Shown here one piece after another: positions 22,440 through 34,074 of a DNA stretch of 64,000 bases. This stretch comes from Isoetes taiwanensis (taxonomy: Eukaryota > Streptophyta > Lycopodiopsida > Isoetales > Isoetaceae), in contig JAJEKV010000017.1 of assembly GCA_021234155.1 (NCBI GenBank), positions 19,827,937-19,891,936 on the forward strand, in the 5' to 3' direction. The position numbers and the translations under genes are program-made. Positions within the stretch are counted from its first letter, which is position 1. Each line of letters begins with the position of its first letter. A model generated the notes under the pieces. That model saw only the letters and a list, made by a program, of their open reading frames with translations. It was not told the DNA's origin and searched no databases.

Positions 22440-25170
22440 AGCGCAGCAAGCATATTACTCTCAGGATTGCCCCGACGGATTCTCGAGGAAAAAAATCTTA
22501 ACAGTAATAAGTATGCTGATACACTGTACAGTTGTATAGAACAATTGCCCCAGAGGATACAATTGAGTCCGTGTATCCATAACCTCCTGGAGGTATGACC
22601 CCAACAAGCTCACAGAAGCCGTATTCAATAATTCATGTTGCGGCTGGTCAGGCACAACTAACCGAACATACCATGCCCGAATATGGGCAAACGTTGGGCA
22701 GATCTGAAGGGCCTGACATTCATCTTCAATGGCGCCCTGGTAGCAACACTGACAAAGCCTATCCTCCTGTGCTTCTTGAGTCCATTGCCCTGTCTCAATG
22801 CAGAGATGATGTGCACCCGTACGAATGGAAGCTATAAGTTTGCGCTTCTTCATGGGCAATGGGTGCACACATACTGGTGCGGGCCTCTCGTGACATGGGA
22901 TTGGCTTGTTGCCGATAGTGTGACATCTTAACGTGTGACAGAGCATTTGCATCCCAGAGCTTGCCAAGGAAGCTAGCATCTAGGCACAACTTTAGTGCAT
23001 TGTGATCCTTCTTTGTCCGTACCTGCACGCATCTGTATGCCTGTACATCCCAACGTGAGAACTATTCGAGCCCTGCTCTGATACCAACTATAACGTTCCT
23101 AACTGACATGCCCTCAACCAACTGGGCCGTCTAGACATTTATGAGCAGTTGCTTCTACCCCTTTATGCCGGTGTCTCGGGAATGCGACACCAAGATCTAC
23201 TCGAGCGGTCTCCATGGGTCCGTTACAATACCTCGTATGCACATACCCTTCCAATGCAGCCCTTTGAAGGGGTAGAAAACCTGTCTCCTAGAGCAGGATC
23301 TGGTATGGAACTATGGATTTTACCCCAAGGGCTCGTGCCAAGAAGAATTTCTGCACCTGCTCCAGGTCATTCCAGGTGGTAAGGGATATCACCAGACCCC
23401 ACACCTCTGCCCGTATAGGAAAACCAGCTCGACCAAGGCCCTAAACAGGTACGACTGGTGGCCCCAGGCGTACAACTATGCCTTATGGCTATTGCTCTGC
23501 ATGGCATATAGTGCTTTCCAACCTGCCGTGATACGCACTGGTAGTAGAGAACTCGATCCCCAAATACTTGTAGGTCGGAGCCACTCCACATCTTGTCCCT
23601 GGTAAGTGAATGAGGGAAGGCTTGGCTGACGGGATGACGAAACCAGCAGTACCCTTTTGGCTAAGTTAACTCGCATGCCAATGAACTGGCAGAAAGTGTC
23701 AAGAGCATCTAGATGACGTTGTATGTCCTCTGGAGTATAGGCCAGGAGGTGTACATCGCCAGCATATATGAGTTGTTTGGATTATATGGTGCATGGGATG
23801 CCCCCCCAACCCCCCCTCCCGTGCTCAAAAAGCCAGTCTTTCAGCTGATCAAGGCCAAAGAGTGTGGGGGAGAGGGGGCAACCCTGGTGTACTCCAATCC
23901 AATACTACTGATAACCGGCTATCCTGATGAAGTGTGACGACCTGAGCATGCCTCGTATAGCCTGTATATTGTATTCTGCAAGTCAACGGGGGTCCCTAAC
24001 TGCCTCAATCTGCCCAATAACTTGTTCCGGGGCACTAAAGGCTTTGCGAAATCCACGAAACAATAGTGCAGGTTTTGTCGGTGATTCCTGCTATCCTCAA
24101 TCAATGTGCATAGAGTGAAAATATGGTCAATGGTGGAATTCCTGAGCCGGAAGCCTTTCTGTGTCAGAGGCATCTCTGCCTCTTCTGCCCATATCGTCAT
24201 CCGCTTCTCAAGGATGCTTGCCAACAATTTTGCAAAGAGAGAGCTGACCATGATAATGCGATAGTTGGTTGGGCATTGTGGGTCACCTGCCTTGTATATG
24301 GGCACAACTCTACTACTGGTCCACTACGGGGGAAAGCCTTATTGCAATGCTTTATTGAATAGTGCCATGAGGATAGGCACCATCGGAGGCCCAGCCCACT
24401 TCAGAAGTTCTGCCTGCACGTCATCTAAATCTGCTGCCTTCCCATTAGCTAGGTGTTGCAGGCCTATTATGATATCCCCCTCTGTGATGACTAGTGCCAG
24501 TTCCATTTGTAGAGGCACTGTTGCCCGGTCCCCGAGCAGATCGTAAAGCTGTTGCAAATACTGTACCCATTGCTTGCAGGTGATGTTCCCTGTGGGTTGT
24601 GTAGCCTTGCTCAATACCTTTCTCGAGAATGTCCTAGAGTGCCGATCCAGGAGACCGAACATCAGTTGCTGGTGCTCTGCGAGGTATCATGCTTTCTTGT
24701 TCTTGGGGAAGGAGCGGTATTGACTGATGGTATATGGGCGCAAGGTGGGATCGGTGACTTGTAGGAGTCTGCGTTTGATTTCCATACATTCGTCATCAAA
24801 CCATCTGTTGTAGGGGAAGATGGTAGTGCCGGAGAGCCTCCATGATGGGCCTCTTCCAAAGCAGGTGAGTCAGCTGGACAGTCCACTGCTGAAGTGTGGG
24901 AAGCTGCAGTAGTCCCTCAAGGTCATGCTCAAGCATCCGAGCATAGGTCTCTGCATGGTCGTAATCCAAGCGCAGCCGCGGCCCCTGGGGTATTGAGGCA
25001 ATGGATGCAGGGGAAGCCTGCCAATTTACATGTAAGAAAAGGGGCTGGTGTTCTGAGTCCACTTCCTCGTCCCCAGTGTTTGTTCCGATGCAAAAATGGA
25101 TAACCAGGTGCAGATCCTGTTCCTCTGCCAGCACGTAAAGGTAGAATTTTGTTACGTGTTGAGCACAAGG
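22440..25170 (-). pseudogene. LINE ORF2 remnant (reverse transcriptase and Cys-rich tail)
   Basis: Minus-strand pieces in three frames together form the second ORF of a non-LTR retrotransposon. From right to left: a pre-RT region with GKAADLDDVQAELLKW (about 24430), RT blocks PIYKAGDPQCPTNYR and QKGFRLRNSTIDH and LHYCFVDFAK (24305-24000), a block around 23880 (GYTRVAPSPPHS, where QGCPLSPTLF-like residues are expected), the catalytic block near 23770, then GMRVNLAK, and finally a Cys/His tail CQCCYQGAIEDECQALQICP (about 22740). The usual YADD reads YAGD in the open frame, so the catalytic centre is mutated. Several frameshifts and stops are present and no endonuclease is visible, so the copy is 5'-truncated and dead. 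No clear poly(A) tail or target duplication was found. Confidence 0.85.
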
Positions 25171-26325
25171 ATTATAACATCTTTGGTTAACTATCTATTC
25201 TGCCTACTAGGCATTGAGCAAGCACCTTATGATGACACAAGCATTTCATAATAACCAATTGGGGCAATGGGCAACTACATGATTGGGACTGTCAATGTCA
25301 CTGTCTGATGATCCTGTGTAATTCTACAATCTTTGCAAGTATTAGCAAAAATATTTTGCCGTTTGCAATTCAACTTCTATGTATGGCACTTTCTTGGGCA
25401 ATGGCATATAAACGTGTCATGTCCCAAATGCTTAGTTTTATCAATTGGGGTTTATCCACTTGAATATCGAGGAATTATTTATACCATTTGGGCGGCATCT
25501 TCAACCTCAAAGGATTATGCGTCATCTTCCATAGTTGTGAAAGCAGTCCATCTATTCGTGCACAATGGACTCGTGTGTCCAAATGATATGCATCTAATAT
25601 CTTTAGCCCCCGAATTATCGCTCTGTTTAGTATAGGATGCACAATGGGACGATTCAGACAAGTGGACACCCTAAACCATTTTTTGCATCCTTGTTAAGTT
25701 CTGTCTTTGTCGCGCCTAGGTCAATTCACATTATTATAAAAGTTGTTCATGTCACAATTAATCATAGGAACAAGATAAGTCTAAACTACTCAAAACATCA
25801 AATGCTTAATTTCGAAAGATGTACCTTTGTATATTTTTTAGAGTCCAACCTGAAATAATATAACAAATGTGGTCCATTTCTAGGATTACCATAAGTTGTT
25901 AAAATAAACATGAAAGATTTTTAGTGTCAATAATTGCATCTAAAACTCTGGCTCCTTCCCTACGGGCAACTCAAAAAATATAACGAAAGCTTAGAAGGGA
26001 TATAAAGTGGTGCATTCTACAAATACAATCCACCCGTGATTCAATTTTTGAAAGAAGTGTTCAATTGGTTATATCAATGAAGTCGCATTAAAGTGGGTCA
26101 GATCTCAATGTTTGGGACTCAGACTGAAAATGGAACTCATAAATCATGAAACACAAGTTTATTTGAAATATGTAGCATAATAACAGGGGGTTTTCTTTGT
26201 GTTTTTGTATGCTTTTCACTAAGGTTTTCCTACGATTTCGTGATGTATTCAAATGGATGTACTAATGCGTACATCTAAGAGTGCACCATTTCTGAGCCAT
26301 TGATTTTAGCCTTTTTTTTTCAATG
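25171..26325. other. No gene recognised
   Basis: AT-rich, non-coding. A few open stretches of up to 100 codons lack any family resemblance or splice context. Confidence 0.45.
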
Positions 26326-26327
26326 GT

Positions 26328-26880
26328 CGACAACCAATGGCTCACAACAAAAGCCCTTTTTTTGTGCGTGTGGTGCATAATGGTCAACAACCAATGGCTC
26401 ACAACAAAAGCCCTCTTTTTGTGTGTGTGGTGCATAATGGGCACATGAAGGGCTTGAAGGGCGCATGAAGGGCTTGAAGGGCGCATGTAGTGCGCTTTCC
26501 CGCAACAACACATTTCTTATCATAACTTTTGATCCGAGCTCTGCTTCGATGATTTTTTATTATGTTGGAAAGCTCTCTCCGAGATCTTTTTGATAGTGTA
26601 TGATATGGATATGTTTGATTAAGTTATGTATGCTAAAACAGCAATTTTTCGGCCGGGTTGGGCACATGAAGGGCTTGAAGGGCGCATGTAGTGCAGTTTC
26701 CCCGCCGGCAACACATTTCTTATCATAACTTTTGATCCATAGCTCTGTTTCAAATGATTTTTATTGCGTTGGAAAGCTCTTTCCGAGATCTTTTTGATAG
26801 TGTGTAATATAGATATGTTTGGTTAAGTTATCTATGCTAAAACAGCAATTTTTTGGCTGGATTTGGTAGGCTTTCACATC
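26328..26880. repeat. Nested tandem repeats of 57 and ~201 bp
   Basis: The word caaccaatggctcacaac occurs at 26331 and 26388 (57 bp apart). Next, a unit with gggcgcatgtagtgc, catttcttatcataac, ttggaaagctct and atgctaaaacagcaatttt occurs twice about 201 bp apart (gcgcatgtag at 26481 and 26682). The short word gggcttgaagggcgcatg is itself repeated. No gene is associated. Confidence 0.85.
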
Positions 26881-27392
26881 CTACCAGCTGATTAATACAG
26901 GATTGCGCTATTGGATATTGTGTTATGGCTCATTCCGAATGAAGCTCGCAAAAAATTACCATGCATTTTTAGATTTTGAGGCAGTTATTAAGCAAATTCC
27001 AAGGCTTCTAGATCCTTGTGCTAACAAGCAGAAAAGTTTCCCACTTTGGTTTCTCATCACAAGAATCGATGGAGGCCAAAGGCTGCTGTTAAATTCCAGT
27101 TGAAAAATGTTTGTGTATGGGTGTTGCAAACTTTATGACTTTCAGAATAATGGGATCAATCTGTTCTATCTTTATGGTAAGTTTTACTTTATGTTCTATT
27201 TGTTTTATTGTGATGAAATTCAAAAGCTACAGGTGATGAAAGCCTCAAATGAATTCTAGTTTTTTTCTGGTTTGAATTCTAAAATTTTTTGTCACGCTGG
27301 GAGATGACGTCCCTAAGGCCCCGAAGGGGCCAAAAAAAAAATTTTGCAACACAAATCATTAACATCCAACATATAAAAATTAAATCCCTCAA
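26881..27392. other. No gene recognised; GC-hairpin words near the foldback
   Basis: Non-coding. At 27290-27335 the text gtcacgctgggagatgacg followed by ggccccgaaggggcc (a perfect 15-nt palindromic word with one central base) looks like the outer end of a small transposon, but no partner end was found. Confidence 0.35.
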
Positions 27393-27886
27393 CACATAAC
27401 AACCATTGACATTAACAACCAACACATAACTACTATTGACATTAATTAACACAACCATTGGGTCCAACACATTTAAATTAAAATCCCCCTTAAACCCCCT
27501 TTGGTTTGGGTGCATATTCACACGGGGGGTGACGTAGGGCAGCGAGAGCCCTCATAATTGTATTTTGCACGTACGAAATCAACACCATATAGTATTTCGT
27601 TTGAAATCTTATAGTATTTTGCGAATCTTGTTATACAGTATAGCAAATTTTGTACTTGCATACCCCACAAACGAGGGACTTTACCTACGGTGTAGATTAA
27701 GGAATAAGGGGTGAATATGCCTATCCAATAGCTCTCGTTGCCCGGAGTCACCCCCCGTGTGAATATGCACCCAAACCAAAGGGGGTTTAAGGGGGATTTT
27801 AATTTAAATGTGTTGGACCCAATGGTTGTGTTAATTAATGTCAATGGTAGTTATGTGTTGGTTGTTAATGTCAATGGTTGTTATAT
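27393..27886. mobile_element. Foldback (inverted repeat) element at the duplication edge
   Basis: The left arm 27393-27549 is the reverse complement of the right arm 27740-27886, about 150 bp each with very few mismatches; shared words include gtcaccccccgtgtgaat, ccaaaccaaaggggg, gtgttggacccaatgg and gttgttaatgtcaatgg. The loop is about 190 bp. Only loop and right arm occur in copy A (941-1280). The left arm and the inner boundary coincide with the left edge of duplication copy B. Confidence 0.85.
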
Positions 27887-28869
27887 GTCCAACAAAACTC
27901 GGCCTTTCATACGCACTTTTTCCAGCCAAATTAAAACAAGAATAGAAGAAAAACCTTTCAGAAGCTCTCAACGCGACTCTAAGTTCTGAAACTTTCGTCT
28001 GCATTGCAACCTGGTTAAAAGAGCAAGTTATGCATTAATAATTTGCACAGCAATTACCTCATTTGCAGAAGGCATAAAGGGTTCATTTGCAACACCTCCT
28101 TTGTTGTTCCTTACAGACCATCATCCAGAACATCGTCATTGCCTTGGAAGCCATGAATGAGCTACTCTGCCCCTTGTGAAAAAAGCAATAAAACCATTTT
28201 ATGGGACAACAAATGTTGTTCCATGAAAAAATCACTAATAGCTAGTCTGGTCTTCACAAGAACAAAGAGGGAATGGGAAGAACGGAGGATGGGCAAGTAA
28301 TTTCTACACTTTTTGTAATTTCTTCAGCTGTAGATATAGTAAATTAAAAATGTTATAGCCTAAATTCAAACTTCCTGATGTGGACTACAATGTGGATAGG
28401 CTAGAATTTGAGAAATTGTTGTAGGGGAGGTTAGGCAAGCTTGCTAAATTTTTTTTTTTAAAAAAAGTGTTTACAATTGTATTATACATGGGGTTTAGGA
28501 GCTAACCTAATGATATGTGAAACACAGACAGTAAATAGAGAACATAACATCTTCCATTTGATTGGTTTTGGATGTTTCTGTTTGTTTGAACTATAGTGGA
28601 AGGAAGAAACAAGTTTCTACTATTAACTCAAATGCTCGGTCTTCATTCGTTAGCTATTGAATTCAATAACGCAAGTCCAATTCCTTTCTTTGATCCTGTG
28701 TATGTGTTTTTTTGAATTCTTCGTTGTGGTTGTTTATAGAAGATGTTTTTATCTTGTTAATAATTAAATTAAAAAAAAAAAAAAAAAGCATTTGGCACAA
28801 ATCCCATAAACAACCACAACTAAGAATTCAATTTTTTTCTCGCTCCCCGTCCAAATCCACATCTTTGAC

Positions 28870-29254
28870 AAATGTAAATGTTCAAGTGTTATTCACGTGC
28901 TTTCACTTACCTACCTATACGGTACTGTAAGTATTTTACGTATCATACCTCGTAACGTACCTCTGAGTTTTTAACGTACCGAAAAAAAAAACCAGTACGT
29001 TAAAAAGTTTTGTTACCGTACCTATAAAATACGTACCGTACCTATAAAGTACTTGTAAAATACTTACAGTACCTATAAAATACCTATAAAATACGTACCG
29101 TACCTTTAAAATACTTACCGTACTTGTGTTGAAAACTCCAAAAATTTGAAGCAAAAACATTTCATTTTTCATTCCAATACGTCACCGCACCTCTCAGTGC
29201 GGTATGCTAAAATATAAAAGATACCGTACCGTCGCATTTTAAACAACACTTTGA
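28870..29254. mobile_element. Insertion rich in TACCGTA/TATAAAATAC repeats, absent from copy A
   Basis: Copy A runs directly from the gtccacatgctgacag region into aaatgttcttgatgtgag, whereas copy B has about 385 bp here. The insert is built from short repeats such as cctataaaatac, gtaccgtacc and its inverse ggtactgtaag, so it is partly self-complementary. Exact ends and a target duplication could not be fixed because the flanks have diverged. No coding potential. Confidence 0.6.
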
Positions 29255-29432
29255 AATGTTCTTGATGTGAGTGGGATACATGAATGGACAGATCAAGTAA
29301 GATTCTGACAAATGATGGATGGAGTGATTCATACAGACACAACAGTACTCTTGACTGCCAGTCATTGGTTTCAATGGCTAGGCATCTTCTATTCAATTCT
29401 TTTTAGCACTTCCAAATTACATTCGATGCAAG

Positions 29433-30306
29433 GGGTACAAAATTGCTAGTGGGGTACACTTTTTGGCGAAGCACATATTAAGCACGTAAATAAATGGACA
29501 CTATGAGAAGACCTGGACCATTAGGACCGTCAAAATCAATCAACGGCTAAAATTTCTTGATATGAGCCCGATGCTTCGAATGCGAGGGCACTCCATTTGT
29601 GGCATTTGATCTACTTCACCAAATACAGCAAGCTATGGCTCATTGGAATCGGCATCCAAAACTAAGGATCCTTATGAAATTGCAGCTTCTACCTGTGCAT
29701 ATTTTGAGCACAATCATGAAAAATTCTGTCAAGGTTGCCATAGAGTAGAAGCCAATATCTCATAAACTACTTGACGAAATGGATTGCCGTCAGTTCCTAT
29801 GGATTCGTAGTACAAAAACGTTCTAGGACACCAAGTTTCAGGTAAATATCCATTGAGTATTTTCACCGCAAGAGGCCAAAAAACGATTTCTGATATTTTA
29901 CCGTAAAAGCCTAATATCTTACAAACTACAATACAGAATTTGATGCCGTCTGTTCCATTGGATTCGTGATGCAAAAACGTCTTTGGAGGTCAAGTTTCAG
30001 ATCATTCCATAGAGGATTGATAGTGAAAAAAGCTAAAAAACGATTTCTGGTATCTATAAGGGAAAAGCTTATATCTCACAAATGGCTTCATAAAATCTAA
30101 TGCCGTCTCTTCCATTAGATTGGAGATGCAAAAACGTATTAGGAGATCAAATTTGAGTCACTTTCGTGAAGAATTATTGTGAATCAACCAAAAAATATTT
30201 CATCGCACGTTAAATGCTTATTATGTGCTGAAAAATCGTTGCGTTTAAGCACTTTAAGCGACGTCCGGACGGTGATTTCTGCTACCCAGTATCAATTTTA
30301 TGCCCC
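29433..30306. mobile_element. Non-autonomous TIR DNA transposon (874 bp)
   Basis: The ends are inverted: GGGTACAAAATTGCTA on the left and CAATTTTATGCCCC on the right (reverse complement GGGGCATAAAATTG). A 3-bp target duplication AAG flanks it (29430-29432, 30307-30309). The empty site is visible in copy A at 2432-2434 (gatgcaagagacatg). Internally, a block with tgccgtc(t/a)gttcc, gcaaaaacgt and tcaagtttcag is repeated about three times at roughly 150-bp spacing (29780-30160). There is no transposase. A 3-bp duplication and G-rich ends fit PIF/Harbinger or CACTA-type mobilisation; I cannot choose. Confidence 0.82.
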
Positions 30307-31359
30307 AAGAGACATGCAACACATAACATCTGTAAATGCATTTTTGCAAAATTTTGGTTGAAAAAAACAATTAATAGAACTAGCAAAAAGGCGCAACAGG
30401 AGGCTTGGGCAGTATTAGGCTTGGATTCAGTTTCTCATTAGGAAAGCATGTAGTAGAAAAGCTATTAGAGGCATTTATATATTTAAAACAACTTATAGCT
30501 ATTAGGCTAGCCATTAAATTGAAAGGCTAAAGCCATTAAATTGAAAGGTTGCTTTTGTAGCAGACATGTTAAGCCCTTTGTTGGGCTGCGTGGGTATTAA
30601 AATACTATCTATCCATCCACCTAGAAAGATAAAAGCTAGGAGTGTGTGCAGTCTCGTTGTTCCCATCCGATTTCTTCATAGATAGAGAGGCAGAAATACA
30701 CGTGAAGAAACAACAAATGTCCAAGTAGCATTCTAAAACTCAAAGCATTAGAAAAGTCTTCATAGTCCATGTTCTGAAAATGCATCCTTCATCTCAGTCT
30801 TCTACATATATATATAATGACATTGTTGATTGTTATCAGACATTACTAGTAATGCATTGTATGGTATGCTGTGACAATGAATATTTCATTTTTCCTAAGT
30901 TACCAAGATAAATATGTTGTGTCTTAGCAAGCAGAATTGATGATTTTGTTATGCATGCACAAAAGAAATATGGAAATAAAATTCTGACATGGGCATGGGT
31001 GACTAATCCATTTGTTATATTATATTTTGGAAAACATGTGATTTCTAGTTATTTGAACAGATACTTCCTCGTGAGCTCAACTGGAGAAGTAATCAAAAAA
31101 CAGATGGGTGTCGTGAAGCAGTGTGTCCATTGAGATAGTCACAGGTTGTTACATTGCTTTAACTTACCATCCTCAGGCCATATGCCTGAACACAAATTTA
31201 GTGCTTCCCTAGCTCCCTATCTATCTAATCTTTACAAACCTGTAAATGAAGTAGCTTGGATGCATGCATATCTCTGCTCTCTATAGACTGGGAACAAGCC
31301 TCTTAATATTGGAACACCAAGTTGCACAATTAATCTGTGCAACAAGGATTATATTGCAA

Positions 31360-32786
31360 CTAGTTTGTTAGATAACCAACATTTGCATTCCTTTTCCTCC
31401 AAAGAAGAGCTTCACTGGCACTTAACAATGACAGACCTTTCAACCAAAAGTAGCATACCTCAACCTTATCTTTGATGAAATTGAATACATCTGCAGTAGT
31501 TGGCCAGAATGCAAAGCAAGAAGAATGCTTTCCAATTCCGTAAAGTGACCAAGGATTGTATGAAGTGGTCTACAAGAATTTTGACTTTCGATTCCATGTC
31601 CCTAACCAAAAAGCAATTTTAAAAGATTTGCAGCCTATGAGCCAGATCATTGCCACCTTGAAATCTTTGGCGATGATCGAAAACAGCCATTCGGAGTTGA
31701 TGAATGATATCCATTTTTGGGACAGTTGAAGAATCCGGCCCCCCTCTACTGTAGTATCCGGCTTGAGCAGTTACAGTAGTATCCGGCCCCCTCCATTGAA
31801 CTAATCTGGCCCCCTCCAATGAACCTATCCGGCCCTCTCTCTACTGCATCGCCCAAATAAGACAAACTGATTTTTGGTAATTTTTTACTGTACTAAATCG
31901 GCAGCAGAGGGGGCCGGATAGGTTCAAAAGGGGGGCCGGATTCGTTCAATGGGAAGGGCCATCTGCTTCAATCGCTGCACAGGCCGGTTTCTACAATAGA
32001 GGGGGGCCGGATTCTTCAAACTAACCCCATTTTCATCATGGTAAAGATCAAACTCTTGAAGGCATGAAAATAACAGTTTCGTGTCGCCAGGATATTTAAG
32101 ACTCCACGTAATCTTGTGTAGATCTTTAATATATCTGTCTTTTTGGAGAAATGGACGCTTTGAACACATGCATGCAAGCAAAATGCACAAAAAGACCAGG
32201 CAGTATTGCATCAGAATTTTCTTCTTTTGCCTTGCCACCTGAGGTTTCTTCGTCAACCATTTTCACATCAACATCCTCTACTGTGGATTCCAGCATTTTC
32301 TCAGCAATGATATGTATTATTTCACATATGCATTTGCTTTTCCTTTACAATGATATGTATTATTTCACATTAGTAAATAACAACTGAATAGCACACTCTT
32401 GGACACCCTTTCACCAACTTAAACAGCAAACTGCTTAAGCAAAATTGCAATTCAGAAATGCAACTGCTATTGGTTTGCCAATGCACGTCTGGTACATGAC
32501 TACTCAGCAGCTTGGGATTAGAGCTTAACAATGCGATCTGGTCAGAGACATGTGAGCTACAATGTGCCACAAAATCTACATGACTGCAAGAATCATTACA
32601 GAAAAGGCTTTTAATGTGATACTTCTTTTGATCAGAGACTGTTGTTTCACTGTTGTCCATTGTTAGAATAGGCGACATGCCAAACTGTTCAACTTTACAA
32701 GTCACATCCACAAGCAAGGTTAGAGCATGATACACAATTGAATGCTCCAATAAATTAAGTTGAATAAAGGCAACAAGCTTAAGCAA
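31360..32786 (-). pseudogene. Fragments of the unidentified gene (copy B)
   Basis: Same gene pieces as at 3502-4982: the block ending ISELQFCLSS (32786-32370, here also lacking two codons in LLEHSIVYHAL relative to copy A), the KITWSLKYPGDTKLLF block (32256-31924) and the FNFIKDK region. The copy has an extra A in the run after TTTCTCC, and altered bases at the CAAAATGCAC word, so its frame differs from copy A; neither copy gives one open frame. Function unknown. Confidence 0.4.
31727..32019. mobile_element. Foldback MITE-like insert, copy 3
   Basis: 293 bp with the same TTGAAGAATCCGG ends as the copies at 421 and 3868, at the equivalent position of the duplication. Confidence 0.8.
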
Positions 32787-33776
32787 ATTATCTATGTCAC
32801 CTATGACAACATATGCACTTGAATACTACACCATAAACAACAAAAAATTGATGCCATGTTAATAATGCAGGCAAGAAAGGGAAGCCAGGAAAAAGAGAAG
32901 GAGCACAACATAACATCAAACATAATTTTCATTCAATAGCTTTAAGCAAACAACCTGCTTTATCCTCAGACTTGAACAATGGGCAGATGACAATCATGAC
33001 ACGCTTAATGACCACGAAGGACAAAACCAATCTGAGATATTTTGTAAAAAAACATCTGGATAGACAAGCTCATACATGGATGGCATGCAAGCTAAAAATG
33101 GATAGAATGCCGGAGAAATGGTAAGGCCTTTCCCTTTGAACACGCATTGATAAATCACTCAAGCAAGACAATAGAGGAGACAAAATCTCACAGAATCTGA
33201 TATCGAAGATCGCCCAAAAGCTATACTCTTCAATCGGGGCATTACATGCACCAAAAGATGCGCCTCAAGCCCATATTAGGCAGCGAAACAGATCTTCCTG
33301 ACTCCCAAACTCTGCTTAGATTAAAGGGTTGAATCCATAACAAAACACCAGCCAGATGGATTTAATGCAAGAAGTACCAAAAAAACATCAAAATGCGGGG
33401 GGGAAAAGAAAGGGAAGGGCCGACTATGGCTTGTTAGGCAGGGCCGGATCTGCAGTGGAGGAAAAAATCGCCGGAGTTAGGAGCTCGGGGGTGGGACGTT
33501 TCCAACCGGCATCGACTTCTTTATTTTTCTCAACCCTCCATTTCTTTAGATCAAAATCCAATGGTATGTTGCTTGTCCATGTCAAATTTTTGGACACGTG
33601 GATAGGCTACGCTTCGAGATAATGCGCCACTCGAGGTTAGGCTGTTGCGCTAAAAAGAAGCTTTTTTCGGCATGGATGGACCATTGGCAAAACAAAAAGC
33701 CAATTAATCTATTAATAAAAAATGGCCACTCTATCATAGTATGGGATCTCAACAAGTAACGATTTTTTCAAAATAG

Positions 33777-33918
33777 AGGATATGCCCGAGGCGCAGATAA
33801 ATTCATCCGTGGTGCGACCAGCAAAATCCATCGGCTGCTGTGGACTATACAAAACAAGGAGCATGTTGAAGTGGTGCATAAGTCCAGAAGCAATGCAGCA
33901 TACAACGATAATAATTAA
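33777..33918 (+). CDS. Possible terminal exon, product unknown
   Basis: After an acceptor-like ttttcaaaatag, a frame reads GYARGADKFIRGATSK, then IHRLLWTIQNKEHVEVVHKS and NAAYNDNN before TAA at 33916-33918. The composition looks like real protein and the preceding base context like a 3' splice site. No upstream exon or family could be recognised; the preceding sequence is the edge of duplication copy B. Confidence 0.3.
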
Positions 33919-34034
33919 TGGTTCCTTCAAATTATTCAAAATTTTGCAACAATTACCAGGCCTTAGTATACCAGACACAAATCCCAATTTTTGGGTTGCC
34001 CCTAAGGGGGCAAACCCTTGTTTGTGGGTTTATG

Positions 34035-34074
34035 GCATATCCTAGGTATATGCTAGAATATACCTAGGATATGC
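34035..34074. promoter_or_regulatory. Perfect 17-bp hairpin at the pyruvate kinase start
   Basis: GCATATCCTAGGTATAT (34035-34051) is followed by a 6-nt loop and its exact reverse complement ATATACCTAGGATATGC (34058-34074). The first in-frame ATG of the pyruvate kinase frame (34071) lies inside the right arm; a second ATG follows at 34077. It could fold in RNA around the start codon or be a transposon footprint. Confidence 0.6.

Larger units (their letters stand above)
27550..33657. repeat. Segmental duplication, copy B
   Basis: Collinear with 941-5790. It is longer because it carries an insertion rich in TACCGTA words (about 28870-29254) and an 874-bp TIR element (29433-30306) that copy A lacks; copy A shows the empty sites. 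The gene fragment seen in copy A recurs at 31360-32786. Similarity ends at gttgcgctaaaaa. Confidence 0.9.
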
